Shown here: in pieces, positions 61,743-64,000 of the stretch
Position numbering within the stretch: position 1 is the stretch's first letter
Layout of the letters: every line of letters begins with the position of its first letter
Assembly (NCBI GenBank): GCA_027604685.1
Contig: JADHYX010000005.1
Coordinates: 1 to 64,000, forward strand
DNA: 64,000 nt
Reading direction: 5' to 3'
Origin: Lobulomyces angularis
Lineage: Eukaryota > Chytridiomycota > Chytridiomycetes > Lobulomycetales > Lobulomycetaceae
Program-made: the position numbers and the translations under genes
The notes under the pieces: model-generated
What the model saw: the letters and a program-made list of their open reading frames with translations, nothing else
Databases searched by the model: none
What the model was told of the DNA's origin: nothing

Positions 61743-64000
61743 TTAATCAATTATAGTAGGACTAATTACTTGTATTGCAATGTGATCCATTTTTGCAAAA
61801 GGCACTAAGAATGGTTTCAAATACTTTAATTTCATATACTTGCTTTTATTTTCTTCGATGGTTTTTTCACATACATTGCTAGGACTTGGATTATTGACAC
61901 AAAAATTTTCTTTCGCAGTATCTAAGATATTCTTCTTTCCCCACGTTGTTTCTTTTAAATAACTGTGATGTGATTCGTAAAGTTCTCTTTCACCTGAAGT
62001 TACAAATTTAGCAAACTCGGTTAATTTTTCGATTATGGCCACAGGAGAATTATTATTTTCTCTTTCTTTTCTCCTTCTACTAGCTGAGTTATAATTGATA
62101 TTACAATTTGTGAAATCTTGTGAGGTCCTATTATAAGTGCGATCAGACTTTATATTCTCGGTAGAGTTAGATTGATCTGAGCTTTCTTCGAAAAGGTCGT
62201 ATGGTTGATATAAATTGTTGTTAAAATAGGTGATATTCTCGTTAAGAACAATATTTAAAATTATTTGTTTTAAGTTTTTAATTTTTATTGCGGCTTCCGG
62301 TATTTTTCTGGTAAACTCCAGCCAGTTTTCTTTGGGATCCAAATTCACCTCATCTGGTTCTTTTTTAAACGCAGGTCTTTTGTCTAATTCTGGCTCTGTA
62401 TAATCAGGCATTGCAAGAATTGAATCCAGAGTTGTTTTTAGTTCTACCTGCTCCATAAAAGGAATTCCAATGGAATTGGCAAACGCTTGTGCCGAATTTG
62501 GTGTACGAAATAGTTGAGGAGGATCAATGCAGTCTCCAAGCCCATCGGTGCTAAACAATACAATATCCTCTCTGGTTAACAGAACTTGCCCAAAATGTAG
62601 GTTATTTCCTTTGCATCTTAATCCACTTTTGCTTACTCTCCTAGGCTGCTGCTTTATATCTGCTATGGTTGGTGAAGTAGCCTTTTGTGAAGTGGGCCTC
62701 CCCCAATCTTCTTCACTCCAAAAATGCATTCCATAAAGACGCTTTTGATCTCCATGATGGCCTCCCAGTCCACCGGGTGTCGAGGAAGTATCAATTCTAG
62801 CTTTTTCTGTTGATGTTGGTTCTTTTAGGAGAGAAACCCATTCTTTAGTTTTGTGCTGAAATAACTGTACTTCAACATCTCCGGTTACTGCAAAGCAGCA
62901 TACATACTCGAAATCGTGTTGCTTATTCTCTAATTTCAATATAACAAAAAAACTGGCAGTTGTGGAGCCTGCTTCTTGAACATTTTTACAGTTTTGATGA
63001 CTCTTAACTATAAGCTTTTGGAGCCACTGAAATATAACATGTGATGAAAGTGAATTTAATGTTGAATCAACACTTGTTTTCTTGCAATTATTTTCTCTAA
63101 CATCATCATTCGAATCAAGTTGGGTACTGCGTTCCGTAACAGTGCTTGGAGTTAGTAAATTGAGTAACTCGTCAATCATTTGATTGACGGTTGCTAAAAT
63201 GATGTTGCTAGCAAGTCTTGGAGCAAACCCAGAACCGCTTCCATCCACAGTGGCACCTACTGCAATACCTTTGTTTACTACTACAAAGTAACCGTCATTG
63301 TTCGGGTCGCTAACTAGCACTTTTTCTTTCAAAACCATTGCCGGATCAGTTGATGTAGGTTGCACATACGGATAAGAAGCTGTAAGAACTGCTTGGTACT
63401 TTGATTTTTCAGTCTGAATTTCTTTTAAAAGGGTAAAATCATGGAGTGGATGCTCACTAGTTCCTGCAACTACTTCTTTGTTATTTATTTGGACGCATCT
63501 GAAATCAAATCGTTCGTCTACTTTATGCTTTTGCAAGCAAATCTTTTGTCTAGTCACCGAATTGGGTTGAATATATATGATTGGCAAAAATTTCCAATGA
63601 GAGCAGTGTGCTTTCCTTGTTACATTCCAATACTTTTCTATCGTTGCAGTATAAATTACTAACAGAGGGTCTACCAAATCCAGATGATTTTGAAATTTAT
63701 TAAATATTTTTTCCAGACGATGAATTAAATTTAAGACATCCTTGATGGTTTGGGTTTTTGAAATTTTATGATGCTGAATTTGATCAGGTGAGAGAGATAT
63801 TCGTTTTTGTAAACTTTTTTTTTTCGGTAAATCAGACTCACCATAATCTGAAATATCTTGCAGTTTTTCTAATTCTTGCTGCATTTCAAAGTATAAGTTT
63901 TTAACTAAATTTACAATTTGAATTTCTTCTTCGGTAAAATTTTGAGATTCAGGTAAAACTGCATTATTAAAATTTTCTTTGTCATTGGTTTTGAAAATTT
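61743..64000 (-). CDS. PP2C/PPM-type phosphatase-like protein, 5' end outside the window
   Basis: Minus-strand frame open from the window edge to TAA at 61743 (over 750 codons, no intron seen). The Met at 63884 is not necessarily the start, because the frame remains open upstream (NFTEEEIQIVNLVKNLYFE). PPM-fold motifs: VNKGIAVGATVDGSGSGFAP (~63210-63275, normally ADG-x-G), RLASNIILATVNQM, AGSTTASFFVIL (~62960), FAVTGDVEVQLF, REDIVLFSTDGLGDCIDPPQ (~62510-62565, the acidic DG metal site) and a last strand KMDHIAIQVI (~61780). Long low-complexity inserts interrupt the fold. The usual first acidic cluster is not obvious, so catalytic competence is uncertain. Fungal proteins with this VADG-x-x-WG-like layout are poorly characterised. 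Confidence 0.7.
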   Translation of the reverse strand, partial: IFKTNDKENFNNAVLPESQNFTEEEIQIVNLVKNLYFEMQQELEKLQDISDYGESDLPKKKSLQKRISLSPDQIQHHKISKTQTIKDVLNLIHRLEKIFNKFQNHLDLVDPLLVIYTATIEKYWNVTRKAHCSHWKFLPIIYIQPNSVTRQKICLQKHKVDERFDFRCVQINNKEVVAGTSEHPLHDFTLLKEIQTEKSKYQAVLTASYPYVQPTSTDPAMVLKEKVLVSDPNNDGYFVVVNKGIAVGATVDGSGSGFAPRLASNIILATVNQMIDELLNLLTPSTVTERSTQLDSNDDVRENNCKKTSVDSTLNSLSSHVIFQWLQKLIVKSHQNCKNVQEAGSTTASFFVILKLENKQHDFEYVCCFAVTGDVEVQLFQHKTKEWVSLLKEPTSTEKARIDTSSTPGGLGGHHGDQKRLYGMHFWSEEDWGRPTSQKATSPTIADIKQQPRRVSKSGLRCKGNNLHFGQVLLTREDIVLFSTDGLGDCIDPPQLFRTPNSAQAFANSIGIPFMEQVELKTTLDSILAMPDYTEPELDKRPAFKKEPDEVNLDPKENWLEFTRKIPEAAIKIKNLKQIILNIVLNENITYFNNNLYQPYDLFEESSDQSNSTENIKSDRTYNRTSQDFTNCNINYNSASRRRKERENNNSPVAIIEKLTEFAKFVTSGERELYESHHSYLKETTWGKKNILDTAKENFCVNNPSPSNVCEKTIEENKSKYMKLKYLKPFLVPFAKMDHIAIQVISPTIID

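Overview
The window is nuclear DNA of an early-diverging, zoosporic (flagellated) fungus. It is very A+T rich, with T- and A-homopolymers everywhere. Its genes are broken by many short introns of about 38-120 nt, usually GT...T-run...AG. Fungal identity comes from a chitin synthase, two Zn2Cys6 transcription factors, a fungalysin (M36) protease and a KRE9/KNH-type wall protein. A flagellum is implied by a delta-tubulin and a TTLL6-type tubulin polyglutamylase. Class C GPCR, FANCD2, BRWD/PHIP and SETD3 homologues fit a lineage outside Dikarya. I cannot name the species from sequence alone. I found no tRNA, rRNA or CRISPR array.

Layout. 0-8 kb: two related Zn2Cys6 regulators flank a secreted trypsin-like protease. 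8-16.5 kb: a 13-exon class C GPCR, then a 21-exon chitin synthase. 16.7-18.3 kb: a minus-strand gene of uncertain function, crossed by a 10-N assembly gap. 18.8-26.1 kb (minus): a WD40 + bromodomain BRWD/PHIP homologue and a coiled-coil protein. 26.4-28.6 kb: a decayed unknown gene fragment and an inverted pair of degenerate Fanzor/TnpB-type RuvC nuclease genes. 28.7-34 kb: FANCD2. 34-37.4 kb: a secreted KNH-like protein and a mitochondrial TPR protein (Mgr3-like). 37.6-46.7 kb: SETD3-like methyltransferase (minus), secreted subtilase (plus), delta-tubulin (minus), F-box/ankyrin protein (plus). 47.6-56 kb: secreted fungalysin with a bacterial-looking Cys-rich tail, GCN5 acetyltransferase (minus), a delta-tubulin pseudogene, and a TTLL polyglutamylase. 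56-64 kb: two unknown proteins, DNA ligase I (minus) and the C-terminal part of a PP2C-like protein (minus) that runs off the window.

Themes. Three unrelated secreted proteases (S1, S8, M36) sit in one 50-kb stretch, consistent with a digestive or parasitic lifestyle. Chromatin and repair genes (BRWD, GCN5, FANCD2, ligase I) and axoneme genes (delta-tubulin, TTLL) are interspersed but show no operon-like clustering. The most unusual locus is the inverted Fanzor-like pair directly upstream of FANCD2. Its RuvC-I, TTxx-C4 zinc ribbon and RRD motifs are legible in both copies, and both copies share a roughly 120-nt 3' non-coding tail that could be an omega-RNA/right-end relic. Exon models were built by eye from splice signals, reading phase and family motifs. 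Junctions given as exact coordinates sum to open frames; the others are approximate.
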